Shown here one piece after another: positions 9,155 through 18,878 of a DNA stretch of 64,000 bases (position 1 is its first letter; each line of letters opens with the position of its first letter). This stretch comes from Photobacterium galatheae. GTDB lineage: Bacteria; Pseudomonadota; Gammaproteobacteria; Enterobacterales; Vibrionaceae. The notes under the pieces were generated by a model. That model was not told the origin of the DNA and did no database searches. It saw only the letters and a program-made list of their open reading frames with translations. The stretch lies in contig NZ_JMIB01000002.1 in the NCBI RefSeq assembly GCF_000695255.1, positions 62,001 through 126,000 on the forward strand, read 5' to 3'. A program made the translations under genes and the position numbers.

Positions 9155-11023
9155 ATGAAGTTTAGCCACAAGATCGTTGCCACTTCGTCGGCAATACTGT
9201 TCGCCGCGTTAGTGTTACTTTCAGGTATCCAGTACGTTCACACCAGGGATGATGTCAACAAGCTGGTCAGCAGCAGCATCAATGAGATCGTTTCCGGGGT
9301 CAACCAAACGCTGGTGACCGAAATTGCCAGCCGGACCAAGTTAGCCAATATCACAACCAGTCTCATCGAACACGACTTCTCGCCAGAGAACATTCGCACC
9401 GTCATTACGCAATCCGTTTTAGCGAACACTTTTGAACTGACGGGTGTCGGATTTGAGAAAGATGGTTCATACATCATCAGCGATCCAAGCTGGCAGCCTT
9501 CCGCCGGTTGGGATCCTCGCAAACGTCCTTGGTATACACAGGCCAGAGACGCCGGACAGATGATTATCACATCTGCCTATCGTGACTCGGTGACTAACGA
9601 GATTCTGGTGTCGTTTGCTGCACCCATCAAACACCGTGGCGAGTTTGTGGGGGCCATTTTCTTTGACGTCAGCATGAGTAAACTGGCTGGTCTCATCAAC
9701 CAGGCATCCCTGTTTGATGCTGGCTATCTCTTCCTGATGTCCGGGAAAGACACCATCATTGCCCACCCGGATAAAAAGAATAACGGAAAGACACTTTCTG
9801 AAACCTATCCAGGATTACAAGTCACAGGTAAACCACTTGATACCCAGTTGGATAATGAATCGGTGAACGTCAGCTTCCATAAAGTCGATGATCAAAATCT
9901 TTACATTGGTGCTGTGCTGAAAAATGACATCGCCTTTGCTGCCGTCAACCAAATTAAACAAAATGCAATTATCTACTCTTTGCTATTCATGGCTTTTGGT
10001 TGTGTTGCGGTGTTCCTGATGGTGAAACGCCTGATGCGTCCACTGGATGTGATTAACCAGGCCATGAGAAGCATCTCTTCCGGTCAGGCTGATTTAACAC
10101 AGCGTCTCAATACCAATGCAGAACCCGAATTTGCCACGCTGGCACAAAGCTTTAATCAGTTTGCAGAACGGATGCAGCAACAGATCATTCGCTCACAAGC
10201 CTTAAGCCGTGACATCATGCAAGGCACAGAATTAACTGCCGAGGGTGCGAACCGTTCCGCTGAAGCGATGAACCGTCAGCTACAGCAACTGGAGCAACTG
10301 GCCACCGCCATGAATGAAATGGCATCCACTTCCGCCAATGTCGCAGATAATGCACAAAGTGCCGCTTCTGCGGCTTCTGCTGCCGAAGAAGCTGCGCAAC
10401 AAGGCAGCAATGTTGTCTCCCGTACATCCGTCTCCATTCACGATTTGTCAGATCAGATTGATCAGGCTGTTGATGTGGTCAAAGAGCTGGAATCAGCAAC
10501 CGGAAATATTGAACGAATTCTTCAAGTGATTAACGATATTGCCGACCAGACCAACCTGCTGGCACTGAACGCGGCCATTGAAGCAGCAAGGGCCGGTGAT
10601 TCAGGTCGCGGCTTTGCCGTGGTCGCAGACGAAGTCCGTACACTGGCACAGCGCACACAACAGTCTACAACTGAAATCCGTCAGATGATTGAACAGCTTC
10701 AGGCGGGCGCAAGTTCTGCAACCAGCACCATGGCACTGAGTAAAAACACCGCCAGCAGCACGGTTGCCATGGCACAGGAAGCCGATGAAGCCCTTTCAAG
10801 CATTCGAGAAGCCATTCAGCAAATCAATGATATGAATATACAAATTGCTTCTGCGGCTGAGGAGCAGAGTCTGGTGGCTGAAGACATCAATGGCAATACC
10901 ATCAACATTAAAGATCTGTCGGTTCAGGTTGCTGAAACTGCCAGTGAAACCAGTGTTGCCATGGAAACGCAGATTCAGAATGTTCGTGAACAGAATGAGC
11001 TGATGAGACAGTTTACGGTTTAA
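9155..11023 (+). CDS. Methyl-accepting chemotaxis protein with dCache-type sensor domain
   Basis: About 622 residues. Layout: membrane segment at residues 5-25, periplasmic dCache-like domain to about 265 ([18 protein letters not shown] and [12 protein letters not shown] are typical), second membrane segment about 275-297, HAMP, then a long helical signalling domain with the hairpin core [18 protein letters not shown]. No C-terminal CheR-docking pentapeptide is present. The start is ATG 9155 with GAGGGA before it; the upstream TTG is not needed. The upstream sequence around 9088-9115 has a partial resemblance to a flagellar sigma-28 promoter (TTAAG then CGACAATA) but this is tentative. The ligand is unknown. 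Confidence 0.92.
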   Translation: MKFSHKIVATSSAILFAALVLLSGIQYVHTRDDVNKLVSSSINEIVSGVNQTLVTEIASRTKLANITTSLIEHDFSPENIRTVITQSVLANTFELTGVGFEKDGSYIISDPSWQPSAGWDPRKRPWYTQARDAGQMIITSAYRDSVTNEILVSFAAPIKHRGEFVGAIFFDVSMSKLAGLINQASLFDAGYLFLMSGKDTIIAHPDKKNNGKTLSETYPGLQVTGKPLDTQLDNESVNVSFHKVDDQNLYIGAVLKNDIAFAAVNQIKQNAIIYSLLFMAFGCVAVFLMVKRLMRPLDVINQAMRSISSGQADLTQRLNTNAEPEFATLAQSFNQFAERMQQQIIRSQALSRDIMQGTELTAEGANRSAEAMNRQLQQLEQLATAMNEMASTSANVADNAQSAASAASAAEEAAQQGSNVVSRTSVSIHDLSDQIDQAVDVVKELESATGNIERILQVINDIADQTNLLALNAAIEAARAGDSGRGFAVVADEVRTLAQRTQQSTTEIRQMIEQLQAGASSATSTMALSKNTASSTVAMAQEADEALSSIREAIQQINDMNIQIASAAEEQSLVAEDINGNTINIKDLSVQVAETASETSVAMETQIQNVREQNELMRQFTV

Positions 11024-11032
11024 GCTGTTCTT

Positions 11033-11059
11033 TGCCGCCAGATAAAACATCTGGCGGCA
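11033..11059 (+). terminator. Hairpin after the chemoreceptor gene
   Basis: GCCGCCAGAT and ATCTGGCGGC form a perfect 10-bp stem with a five-base loop right after the stop codon. The T-tail is weak. Confidence 0.65.
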
Positions 11060-11101
11060 TCATTGTTCTAGTCAGGACTGGCCAAGATAGGAATTCAGAA
11101 A

Positions 11102-11620
11102 TTATTTCACTTCAGCCTCTTTGGTAAATATATGATCCGCATACTTTTTACCGCCGATTTCATAAGCGTCAGGAATTTTCTCCTGTAACGTGAAACCACA
11201 TTTTTCCAGCACTCGTTCTGATGCAATATTGCCTGCCGTGACGACCGCTTTAAATATATCGATCCCGCATTCATCTTTCGCCCAGTTGATTACAGCACGC
11301 AGAGACTCTGTCCCATACCCTTTGCCATAAAACTCAGGCATGAACAGGTAGCCCACTTCTGCAATGCCATCGTCGAGAAAGAAACCGGTAATTCCAACTT
11401 TTTGATGCGTCTGCTTTTCTGTGATCACCAGTGTCAGCCAGTTATCACTCTCTGGCGTCCAGCCCTTCAGTCGTGCTTCAAACTTGGTTTTCAATTCTTC
11501 TTCAGAAGGTGCATCAAAACATTTTTCAATCACAACAGGGGTTACATGCAACGCATAAAAAAGTGACCAGTCCGCCTGTGTGATTGGTGTCATGATCAGT
11601 TGCGGGGTTTCTAGTTTCAT
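11102..11620 (-). CDS. GNAT family N-acetyltransferase (RimJ/RimL type)
   Basis: A 172-residue GNAT protein with the acetyl-CoA loop MPEFYGKGYGTESLRAV (about residues 92-108) and the later NIASERVLEKCGF motif, characteristic of RimJ/RimL-like enzymes that acetylate N-termini or small amines. The start is set at ATG 11620 because GAGGAAG lies 6 bases before it; that sequence would be inside the gene if the GTG at 11635 were used. Substrate unknown. It stands alone between the chemoreceptor and a DJ-1 family gene. Confidence 0.86.
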   Translation of the reverse strand: MKLETPQLIMTPITQADWSLFYALHVTPVVIEKCFDAPSEEELKTKFEARLKGWTPESDNWLTLVITEKQTHQKVGITGFFLDDGIAEVGYLFMPEFYGKGYGTESLRAVINWAKDECGIDIFKAVVTAGNIASERVLEKCGFTLQEKIPDAYEIGGKKYADHIFTKEAEVK

Positions 11621-11841
11621 CCGTGACTTCCTCACCTATTGTTTCAACTTTGTTTTATTTTTCATTCAGAATACTTATCATAGAAACACAAGTTCCTACC
11701 AGAGCATCAAAGTAAAGAAAGTTAATATAATCAAAGAGCTGATTAGAGAAAATATAGAGAGCTTTTTGCAAAGCAACTGGATGTAATACAAAGGTGACTC
11801 AAAAGACAGACGTCATGAGATTCACATCTGTCTTAAACAGA

Positions 11842-12438
11842 TCACGCTTCAGCAATCGTTTGAGTGATCAGTGTATCGAATAGCTCAGACTGCCCCGCAG
11901 GAATGAGTTGCCGATGCGTCGCTCGACGTTTATCAGCATCGTACAAACGCTCAATCAGCCAGCCCGTCAGGTACATTTGAGATAAACATCCGCCGGCTGT
12001 TGCCACATTCCCATTCACAACCAGTGGCTTATCCAACACACAAATACCTTCCGCTTCCAGGGCTGGCTTCGCATCTGGGTGGGTTGTTGCCGGAACATCA
12101 TCCAGAAGACCCAGTTTAGCCAGAAAGAAAGCGCCAGCACAGATCGAACCAATCAATTGCTGATTCGGATTCAGTTTTAAAGCCGACATGAATTCAGTAT
12201 CGTTCAGTGCTGCAGGCACACCTTGATAGCCGCTGCTGAATAAAACCGCATCAGCTTCAGTCACTTCACGAACATGGCCATCTGTTTTAACTTCCATGCC
12301 CAACGTAGATGTATGAACTGACTTCGTACCCAAAACTTTGACCGTCCAGTCAGATGATTTTCTCCCCAGAATATCGCGCAACAAGAAAAAATCGACATCG
12401 GTAAAATGATCAAAAATCACAATCGCTATCTGATACAT
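11842..12438 (-). CDS. DJ-1/PfpI family protein
   Basis: A 198-residue class I glutamine amidotransferase-like protein. The nucleophile elbow GSICAGAFFLA near residue 100 carries the conserved Cys, and ATAGGCLSQMYLTGWLIERL is typical of the isonitrile hydratase/PfpI branch. Members act as glyoxalases, amidases or hydratases; no specific reaction can be assigned. A good GGAGGAATG site precedes the ATG. The next minus-strand gene upstream, a YciI-like gene, lies 141 bp away, so joint transcription is possible but not shown. Confidence 0.84.
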   Translation of the reverse strand: MYQIAIVIFDHFTDVDFFLLRDILGRKSSDWTVKVLGTKSVHTSTLGMEVKTDGHVREVTEADAVLFSSGYQGVPAALNDTEFMSALKLNPNQQLIGSICAGAFFLAKLGLLDDVPATTHPDAKPALEAEGICVLDKPLVVNGNVATAGGCLSQMYLTGWLIERLYDADKRRATHRQLIPAGQSELFDTLITQTIAEA

Positions 12439-12579
12439 CGCATTCCTCCAGACTCAAATGGTGACTCATATTCTTCGGTTTAATTTCAATAAAACTTAAA
12501 GCGGCTCTTGCCTTGACAGCACACTGAAATCACACATGCCCATCTTGGATGACCATGCCGCGGTTTTAAGCCTTCCTAT

Positions 12580-12873
12580 TTACAGTGATTGCTTCAGAAA
12601 AGAGAACGCTTCACAGGTTTTGGTGGGGATAAACTCAGTCACCTCATAGGTCGCAAGCCCATGTTGACGGAAAGGATCAGCCAATAACACTTGCTCTAAA
12701 TCTGCACGACTGGCTGCATTCGCTAAAATGACACCGCCAGTTCTTGGTTCTTTTCTGCCTGAAGCCAGAAAAATACCGGCAGCATATTGCTGATCCAGAT
12801 AAGCGATATGGGTGGGCAGGTGTTTTTCTATTTCACTGAGCGAGCAAGTGTATGTCAGTGACACAACGAACAT
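12580..12873 (-). CDS. YciI-like protein
   Basis: A 97-residue YciI-family protein of dimeric alpha-beta ferredoxin-like fold. Family marks are HIAYLDQQYAAGIFLASG, the GGVILANAASRADLE segment and LLADPFRQHGLATYEVTEF. The conserved His near residue 21 and Asp near residue 85 are present. The biochemical role of small YciI proteins is mostly unknown. Start ATG follows AAGGAAGCC. Confidence 0.82.
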   Translation of the reverse strand: MFVVSLTYTCSLSEIEKHLPTHIAYLDQQYAAGIFLASGRKEPRTGGVILANAASRADLEQVLLADPFRQHGLATYEVTEFIPTKTCEAFSFLKQSL

Positions 12874-13081
12874 AGGCTTCCTTATTGAGGTAACTGGTTC
12901 AATAGCAGATCACAATCGCAGGGCCATAAAAGCTCAGATTCTTCGAAGCCTCATCGCCAAAATAAATGTAACAAGTTGTTTATAAAGAGTGACCTTACCA
13001 CGAACGCACTCAAATGCATATTACTCTGCACTGCAGAATACTTATACTGGCTATACCAGCTTCCCCCTGAAACAAAAACAC

Positions 13082-13105
13082 AAAGGCCAGCAAATGCTGG
13101 CCTTT
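13082..13105 (-). terminator. Terminator of the AGCS symporter gene
   Basis: AAAGGCCAGC and GCTGGCCTTT form a perfect 10-bp stem with loop AAAT. On the minus strand a T-rich tract (TTTGTGTTTTTG) follows. Confidence 0.85.
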
Positions 13106-13131
13106 GAATTACTTCCTGTCTGTCTTTTTAT

Positions 13132-14679
13132 TTAAGGGGTCGTTTTCGCAGTTCCTGATGAAGAAGAGGCTTCACCTAAATCCGGCGCTTTCTGGCCTTT
13201 ACGTTTCAATCGCTCCTCCCAGTAATCTGCACCTTTGATGCCTAATTTCACTGGATCGAATACGTATTCTGTCACACCGGCTTTCTTCTGCGCTTCATAG
13301 TCTTTCAGAGCTTTCAGAGCTGGTTTCGCCATAAAGAAGATAATCAGAATACCAATGATATTCAGCCAAGCCATCAGGCCCACACCGACATCACCCATCG
13401 CCCAGGCCAAGTCTGCCGTTTTTACTGCACCGTAGAATACAGATGCCAGCAATACCAGTTTCAGAACAAAAATCAGGCCCGGTACATGAATGGTACGGTG
13501 GATGTACGCAACATTGGTTTCCGCAATGTAGTAGTACGCCAGAATCGTTGTGAATGAGAAGAAGAACAATGCAATGGCAACAAATGGTTTACCCAGACCA
13601 GGCATTGCGGTTTCAATCGCCATCTGCGTAAATACCGGGCTATTCGCGGCAATATCAGCAGGCAGGTTCTGAATCAGGAATGCACCTTCAGCACCGTGCA
13701 CGTTAAATGCACCGGTAATGATGATCATAAAGGCCGTCGCACTACAAACCAGCAGTGTATCGATATAGATTGAAAACGCCTGAACAAAACCTTGCTGTGC
13801 CGGGTGATCAACCTGAGCTGCCGCTGCAGCATGCGGGCCTGTACCCTGACCGGCTTCGTTCGAGTAAACACCGCGTTTTACACCCCAGCCAATCGCCGCA
13901 CCAACACCCGCCATGGGCGTGAAGGCATCACCAACAATCGTCGCAAAAACATGCGGAACCATATCAATGTTCAGCAGAATAACGACGAAAGCCATCACGA
14001 TGTAACCCAGCGCCATGAAAGGCACGATAATCTGAGTAAAGTGTGCAATACGCTTCACACCACCAAAGATGATGATCGCCAGAACCAGACACACAATTGC
14101 ACCAGAAATGATCTTCGCAGAACTGAATGTACCTAAAGTGGTTTCGATCATCTCACCAGGGCCAAAGGCCGCAGCAACTGCATTACCGATACTGTTAGAC
14201 TGAACACCAGGCAGAAGCAAGCCACATGCAATGATGGTAGCAATCGCAAAGATCCATGCATACCATTTTTGTCCCATCGCTTTTTCAATGAAATAAGCTG
14301 GGCCACCACGGAACTGCCCTTCATCTTCCTCTTTGTAGATCTGAGCCAGCGTTGACTCATAGTAAGCCGTCGATGCGCCCAGGAAGGCAACAACCCACAT
14401 CCAGAATACGGCACCAGGACCGCCAAAACCGATTGCGGCTGCAACACCAGCAATGTTACCTGTCCCGACACGGCCAGAAAGTGATACCGCCAGTGCTTGG
14501 AAAGAAGAAATACCTTTGTCTGAACTCTGACCTGAGAACAGCAATCGAAGCATCTCACCAAAGTGACGAACCTGCATGAAACGTGTTGTGATGGAATAGA
14601 ATAAACCGGCACCCAAGCAAAGATAAATCAGTGCAGGACTCCAAATTATCCCGTTTATAAAATCGACCCATGACTGCAT
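13132..14679 (-). CDS. Sodium:alanine/glycine symporter (AGCS family)
   Basis: A 515-residue polytopic membrane protein with the AGCS hallmarks SLSGRVGTGNIAGVAAAIGFGGPGA split around residues 67-91 (GTGNIAGVA core) and GVKRGVYSNEAGQGTGPHAAAAA near residue 265. About 11 membrane segments are apparent. It would import D/L-alanine or glycine with Na+, in the inner membrane. The last 60 residues are hydrophilic. ATG follows GAGGGAGA. Single-gene unit with its own terminator. Confidence 0.93.
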   Translation of the reverse strand: MQSWVDFINGIIWSPALIYLCLGAGLFYSITTRFMQVRHFGEMLRLLFSGQSSDKGISSFQALAVSLSGRVGTGNIAGVAAAIGFGGPGAVFWMWVVAFLGASTAYYESTLAQIYKEEDEGQFRGGPAYFIEKAMGQKWYAWIFAIATIIACGLLLPGVQSNSIGNAVAAAFGPGEMIETTLGTFSSAKIISGAIVCLVLAIIIFGGVKRIAHFTQIIVPFMALGYIVMAFVVILLNIDMVPHVFATIVGDAFTPMAGVGAAIGWGVKRGVYSNEAGQGTGPHAAAAAQVDHPAQQGFVQAFSIYIDTLLVCSATAFMIIITGAFNVHGAEGAFLIQNLPADIAANSPVFTQMAIETAMPGLGKPFVAIALFFFSFTTILAYYYIAETNVAYIHRTIHVPGLIFVLKLVLLASVFYGAVKTADLAWAMGDVGVGLMAWLNIIGILIIFFMAKPALKALKDYEAQKKAGVTEYVFDPVKLGIKGADYWEERLKRKGQKAPDLGEASSSSGTAKTTP

Positions 14680-15095
14680 GAGAGTCTCCCTCGTTTTTTA
14701 GTCTATTAGTTACGAACCCGTTGCTATAATAAGCAGATTGTAACTTAAATGTTAAGATGTTTATTTTTCCTCCAATCAAACCAGAAAAATAGATAATCAT
14801 ATCGAATTATAGGGAAAACAAGGTTTTTATGTTCTGATTCCAACCATGGAAAGACTTAAACTTCAAAATGAAGTTCTTCTCACTGTTGTTACACTTGCAA
14901 TCCACACCCCTTCACGCTGAAAAAATATCAAAAATGTGCTCTAAGTCAGCATAATAACTCACCAAAAAGCCAATCATACGCACATAAGTGCACAGCGAGC
15001 TATCCTATGAGCATAAATCATCTGTTGGAAGGTGGCTGTAGAAAATTCGATTTTTCATCAAAATCAGTCAAGTGTCTTAAATCAAATACATTGTT
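14680..15095. other. Intergenic region, no gene seen
   Basis: About 415 bp of AT-rich sequence between the symporter gene and yejF, both on the minus strand. It must hold the promoter of the symporter gene. I see no conserved ORF, RNA or repeat. Confidence 0.5.
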
Positions 15096-16691
15096 TTAAG
15101 TCATCGATGACAGTTGAACCAGACGCTGCGTATACTCGGCTTCAGGCTGATGAAACAGCCGCTGAGTAGGTCCTTGCTCAACCACATGACCGTCTTTCAG
15201 CACCAAGGTGTAATGACAAAGCGATTGCACAACATTCAAATCATGACTGATAAACAGATAGCTCAGCCCATATTTCATCTGTAACGCTTTTAGAAGGTTC
15301 AGAACCTGAAACTGTACTGTCCTGTCCAGAGATGAGGTGGGTTCATCCAGCAAAATAAACTCAGGCTTGAGCACCAGCGCTCTTGCAATCGCAATCCGCT
15401 GACGCTGGCCACCAGAAAACTCATTGGGATAACGAAACCGGGTTGCCGGGTCCAGCTCTACATCTTTCATGGCCTGACAGATCATGGCGTCTTCCTCGTG
15501 CTCTGACAGCTGCTGATGCACTTTCAGCCCTTCACCAATAATCTGTGCGACCGACATACGCGGGTTCAGCGCTGAAAACGGGTCCTGAAACACCACTTGC
15601 AACCGGCTCCGGTATGGCAACATCCCTTTGCGATTCAAAGCGCTGATTTCCTGACCGTCATACCGAATACTGCCTTCGCTATTGAGCAACCGGAGAATGG
15701 CCATCCCCGTTGTCGATTTCCCTGATCCACTTTCACCCACCAGCCCCACACTCTGACCACGCTTTAAGACAAAGCTGACATCGGTCACTGCTTTGATATG
15801 TCCGACGACGCGTTTCATCACACCGCCTTTGATCGGGAACCAAACGCGAAGCTTATCCACTTCAAACAGCGCATCAGGATCGCCCTGAATCGGCACAGGT
15901 TCGCCCGGTGGATCAGCCGCAATCAGACGCTGTGTATATGGATGTGAAGGTGCGGAAAAAATCATCTCCCGAGTATTGGTTTCCACCAGTTTCCCCAATT
16001 GCATGACAGCAACCCGATCTGCAATCTTTCGGACAATGCTCAGGTCATGAGTAATGAACAGCATGGCCATGCCCATTTCTGCCTGCAATTGCTTTAGCAG
16101 CTCCAAAATCTGCGCCTGTACAGACACATCCAGTGCAGTCGTGGGCTCATCCGCAATGAGCAGGTCCGGCTCATTGATCAACGCCATCGCAATCATGACA
16201 CGCTGTCGCTCACCACCGGACAGTTCATGTGGGTAGGCATACATCCGTTGTTCTGGGTTTCGAATTCCCACCTTTTTCAGCCAGTTCAGTGCACGCTTTT
16301 CAGCCTGTCGCTGGCGAATCCCCCTGTGTATTGCCAGTGTTTCACACAACTGGCGGCCGATTTTATGAAGCGGATTCAGCGACATCATGGGTTCCTGGAA
16401 AATCATCCCGATTTTCCCGCCACGTAATCCTCTGAGCTGACGTTCGCTGCACTTCAGCGTGTCCTGGCCATCATAAAGAATCTCTCCTTCCAGATATCGG
16501 GCTGACGCCTTCGGCAGTAAACGGAGAATCGCATTCGCAGTCACCGATTTTCCAGAACCGCTCTCCCCGACCAGCGCCAGCGTTTCTCCGCGTTTGATAC
16601 TCAGGCTGACTTTATCGGTCACCGGGCGAACAGGTTTGCCATTCACAAACCCAACAGACAAGTTGTGAATTGTTAACAATGCATCACTCAT
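15096..16691 (-). CDS. yejF: Peptide ABC transporter, fused ATPase YejF
   Basis: A 531-residue protein with two complete ABC ATPase domains. First half: Walker [10 protein letters not shown] near residue 38, signature LSGGERQRV near 162, Walker B LLIADEPT. Second half: Walker [10 protein letters not shown] near 315, signature FSGGQRQRI near 430, Walker B FILLDEPT. It energises the YejABE importer, which takes up oligopeptides and microcin C-type compounds in enterobacteria. It is the last gene of yejA-yejB-yejE-yejF and starts 15 bp after yejE. An AGGAAG site precedes ATG. Confidence 0.94.
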   Translation of the reverse strand: MSDALLTIHNLSVGFVNGKPVRPVTDKVSLSIKRGETLALVGESGSGKSVTANAILRLLPKASARYLEGEILYDGQDTLKCSERQLRGLRGGKIGMIFQEPMMSLNPLHKIGRQLCETLAIHRGIRQRQAEKRALNWLKKVGIRNPEQRMYAYPHELSGGERQRVMIAMALINEPDLLIADEPTTALDVSVQAQILELLKQLQAEMGMAMLFITHDLSIVRKIADRVAVMQLGKLVETNTREMIFSAPSHPYTQRLIAADPPGEPVPIQGDPDALFEVDKLRVWFPIKGGVMKRVVGHIKAVTDVSFVLKRGQSVGLVGESGSGKSTTGMAILRLLNSEGSIRYDGQEISALNRKGMLPYRSRLQVVFQDPFSALNPRMSVAQIIGEGLKVHQQLSEHEEDAMICQAMKDVELDPATRFRYPNEFSGGQRQRIAIARALVLKPEFILLDEPTSSLDRTVQFQVLNLLKALQMKYGLSYLFISHDLNVVQSLCHYTLVLKDGHVVEQGPTQRLFHQPEAEYTQRLVQLSSMT

Positions 16692-16706
16692 AGCACTTCC
16701 TGATAA

Positions 16707-17753
16707 CTACTGTTGATGAGGGTCGAAAGCATCACGCACCGCTTCGCCAATGAAAACCAGAAGACTCAACATAATTGACAGCACGACAAAAGCAGACAGC
16801 CCCAGCCAGGGGGCCTGAAGATTGGTTTTTCCCTGTGCCAGCAGCTCACCAAGTGAAGGCGAACCGGCAGGCAAACCAAAACCGAGAAAATCCAGCGAAG
16901 TCAGGGTGGTCACTGAACCACTGAGAATAAATGGCATCATCGTCAGAGAAGCGACCATGGCATTCGGCAACATATGACGCAGCATGATCCGCTGGTCATT
17001 GACGCCTAATGCCTGTGCAGCACGGACATAGTCCAGATTCCGGCACCGCAGAAATTCTGCGCGAACCACACCCACCAGCCCCATCCAGCTAAACAGCACC
17101 ATAATGCCAAGCAGCCACCAGAAATTCGGCTCAACAAAACTCGAGAGAATGATGAGCAGAAACAGCGTTGGCATCCCCGACCAAATTTCAATAAACCGCT
17201 GTCCAAACAGATCCAGCCAGCCACCGTAGTAACCCTGTCCGGCACCGACCATCACGCCGACGACGGTCGAAATCAATGTCAATGCAAAACCAAATAAAAC
17301 CGAGATCCGAAAGCCATAAATAATCCGGGCCAGAACGTCGCGTCCTTTATCATCCGTCCCCAGCCAGTTCACTCCGTCAGGCGCTGAAGGCGCAGGGCCA
17401 GATAAGTTGTAATTAATCGTGTCATAGTGGAACCGAATCACAGGCCAGATCATATAACCGTCTGCATGGATCAAGTCCTGAACATAGGGATCGGTGTAGT
17501 CTGCCTCCGTTGCAAATTCGCCGCCAAATTCAGTTTCAGCGTACTGTTCGGCAATCGGGAAATACCAGCCGCCTTTAAAGCTGATCAGCAAAGGCTTGTC
17601 ATTGGCGATGACTTCTGCAAATAAACTGATCAGAAACAACACCGCAAAAATCCAGAGTGACCAGTAACCCCGCCGGTGCGCCTTAAATCTCGACCAACGC
17701 TCCCGGGTGAGTGGGTTCAGTGAAAACATCGAAGATAATTTGAGAAACTTCAT
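16707..17753 (-). CDS. yejE: Peptide ABC transporter permease YejE
   Basis: A 348-residue inner-membrane permease. A membrane segment at about residues 33-52 is followed by a long periplasmic insertion, then the transport domain with WLGTDDKGRDVLARIIYG and the EAA-loop region RAAQALGVNDQRIMLRHMLPNA. The start is the ATG one base after the yejB stop codon, preceded by GAGGCCAGG; the TTG start 21 bases further upstream would overlap yejB. It pairs with YejB to form the channel. Confidence 0.93.
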   Translation of the reverse strand: MKFLKLSSMFSLNPLTRERWSRFKAHRRGYWSLWIFAVLFLISLFAEVIANDKPLLISFKGGWYFPIAEQYAETEFGGEFATEADYTDPYVQDLIHADGYMIWPVIRFHYDTINYNLSGPAPSAPDGVNWLGTDDKGRDVLARIIYGFRISVLFGFALTLISTVVGVMVGAGQGYYGGWLDLFGQRFIEIWSGMPTLFLLIILSSFVEPNFWWLLGIMVLFSWMGLVGVVRAEFLRCRNLDYVRAAQALGVNDQRIMLRHMLPNAMVASLTMMPFILSGSVTTLTSLDFLGFGLPAGSPSLGELLAQGKTNLQAPWLGLSAFVVLSIMLSLLVFIGEAVRDAFDPHQQ

Positions 17754-17754
17754 A

Positions 17755-18852
17755 CTACCTGGCCTCGAAATCAATACGTGGGTCGACCAGGGTGTAAGTC
17801 AGGTCAGAAATGATATTCATGACCAGACCCAACAGGGTCATGATATAGAGTGTGCTGAATACAATCGGATAATCACGCTGAATGGTTGATTCAAATCCCA
17901 GCAAGCCGATCCCTTCCAGTGAGAACATCACTTCAATTAACATCGAGCCAGTAAAAAAGATACTGATGAAGGCGCTGGGAAAACCCGCAATAATAATCAG
18001 CATGGCATTCCGGAATACATGCTTATATAAAATGCTGTGATCATCTAACCCTTTCGCCCTTGCCGTCACCACATACTGTTTGTTGATTTCATCCAGAAAT
18101 GAATTTTTGGTCAGCATGGTCAGCGTGGCAAAACCACCAATGACCATGGCAATAATCGGCAGGGTCAAATGCCAGAAATAATCCCCGATTTGCTGATACC
18201 AGGTGAGCTGATCAAAATCTGCAGAAAAAAGTCCCCGTAAAGGAAACCAGCTAAAATAATTGCCGCTGGCAAAGAAGATAATCAGCACAATAGCAAACAG
18301 AAAACCGGGAATTGCATAGCCGGTAATCACCAGTGCACTGCTCCAGATATCAAAACGGGTGCCATGATTCACCGCTTTCGCAATCCCGAGTGGGATGGAA
18401 ACAAAGTAAATGATGAGCGTGCTCCACAGCCCCAGTGAAATCGAAACAGGCAGGCGTTCGATAATTAAGTCAATCACGTTGCCGCCACGGAACAGGCTTT
18501 CTCCGAAATTAAAGGTGGCGTAATTTGTCAGCATGTCGACATAACGCTCCCACATAGGCTTATCAAAACCAAATTGCTTTCTGATCTCAGCAACCACTTC
18601 AGGGTCAAGTCCGCGTGAACCGCGATAGCCACTACTGCCATTCCCGTTTTGCTGAGTGCTCTCCGTGGACTTTACTTCCTGCCCGCCCCCTGTAAATCGC
18701 TCCATAATGCCGGAACGATGACCTTCCAGTTGCGCCACGGCCTGCTCTACCGGTCCGCCTGGCGCAATCTGAATGACAAAGAAGTTAATGGTGATAATGG
18801 CCCAGAGTGTTGGTATCACCAGCAAAAGCCGCCGGATAATATATGCCGTCAT
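17755..18852 (-). CDS. yejB: Peptide ABC transporter permease YejB
   Basis: A 365-residue permease with first membrane segment at about residues 9-30, a hydrophilic periplasmic loop, and the DppB-like core with the EAA motif [21 protein letters not shown]. Residues 42-75 ([13 protein letters not shown] and following) form a low-complexity Gly/Ser-rich loop as in other YejB proteins. Second gene of the yejABEF operon, 26 bp after yejA. Confidence 0.93.
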   Translation of the reverse strand: MTAYIIRRLLLVIPTLWAIITINFFVIQIAPGGPVEQAVAQLEGHRSGIMERFTGGGQEVKSTESTQQNGNGSSGYRGSRGLDPEVVAEIRKQFGFDKPMWERYVDMLTNYATFNFGESLFRGGNVIDLIIERLPVSISLGLWSTLIIYFVSIPLGIAKAVNHGTRFDIWSSALVITGYAIPGFLFAIVLIIFFASGNYFSWFPLRGLFSADFDQLTWYQQIGDYFWHLTLPIIAMVIGGFATLTMLTKNSFLDEINKQYVVTARAKGLDDHSILYKHVFRNAMLIIIAGFPSAFISIFFTGSMLIEVMFSLEGIGLLGFESTIQRDYPIVFSTLYIMTLLGLVMNIISDLTYTLVDPRIDFEAR

Positions 18853-18878
18853 ACTGCTTACCTGCTCTCAACCGATGA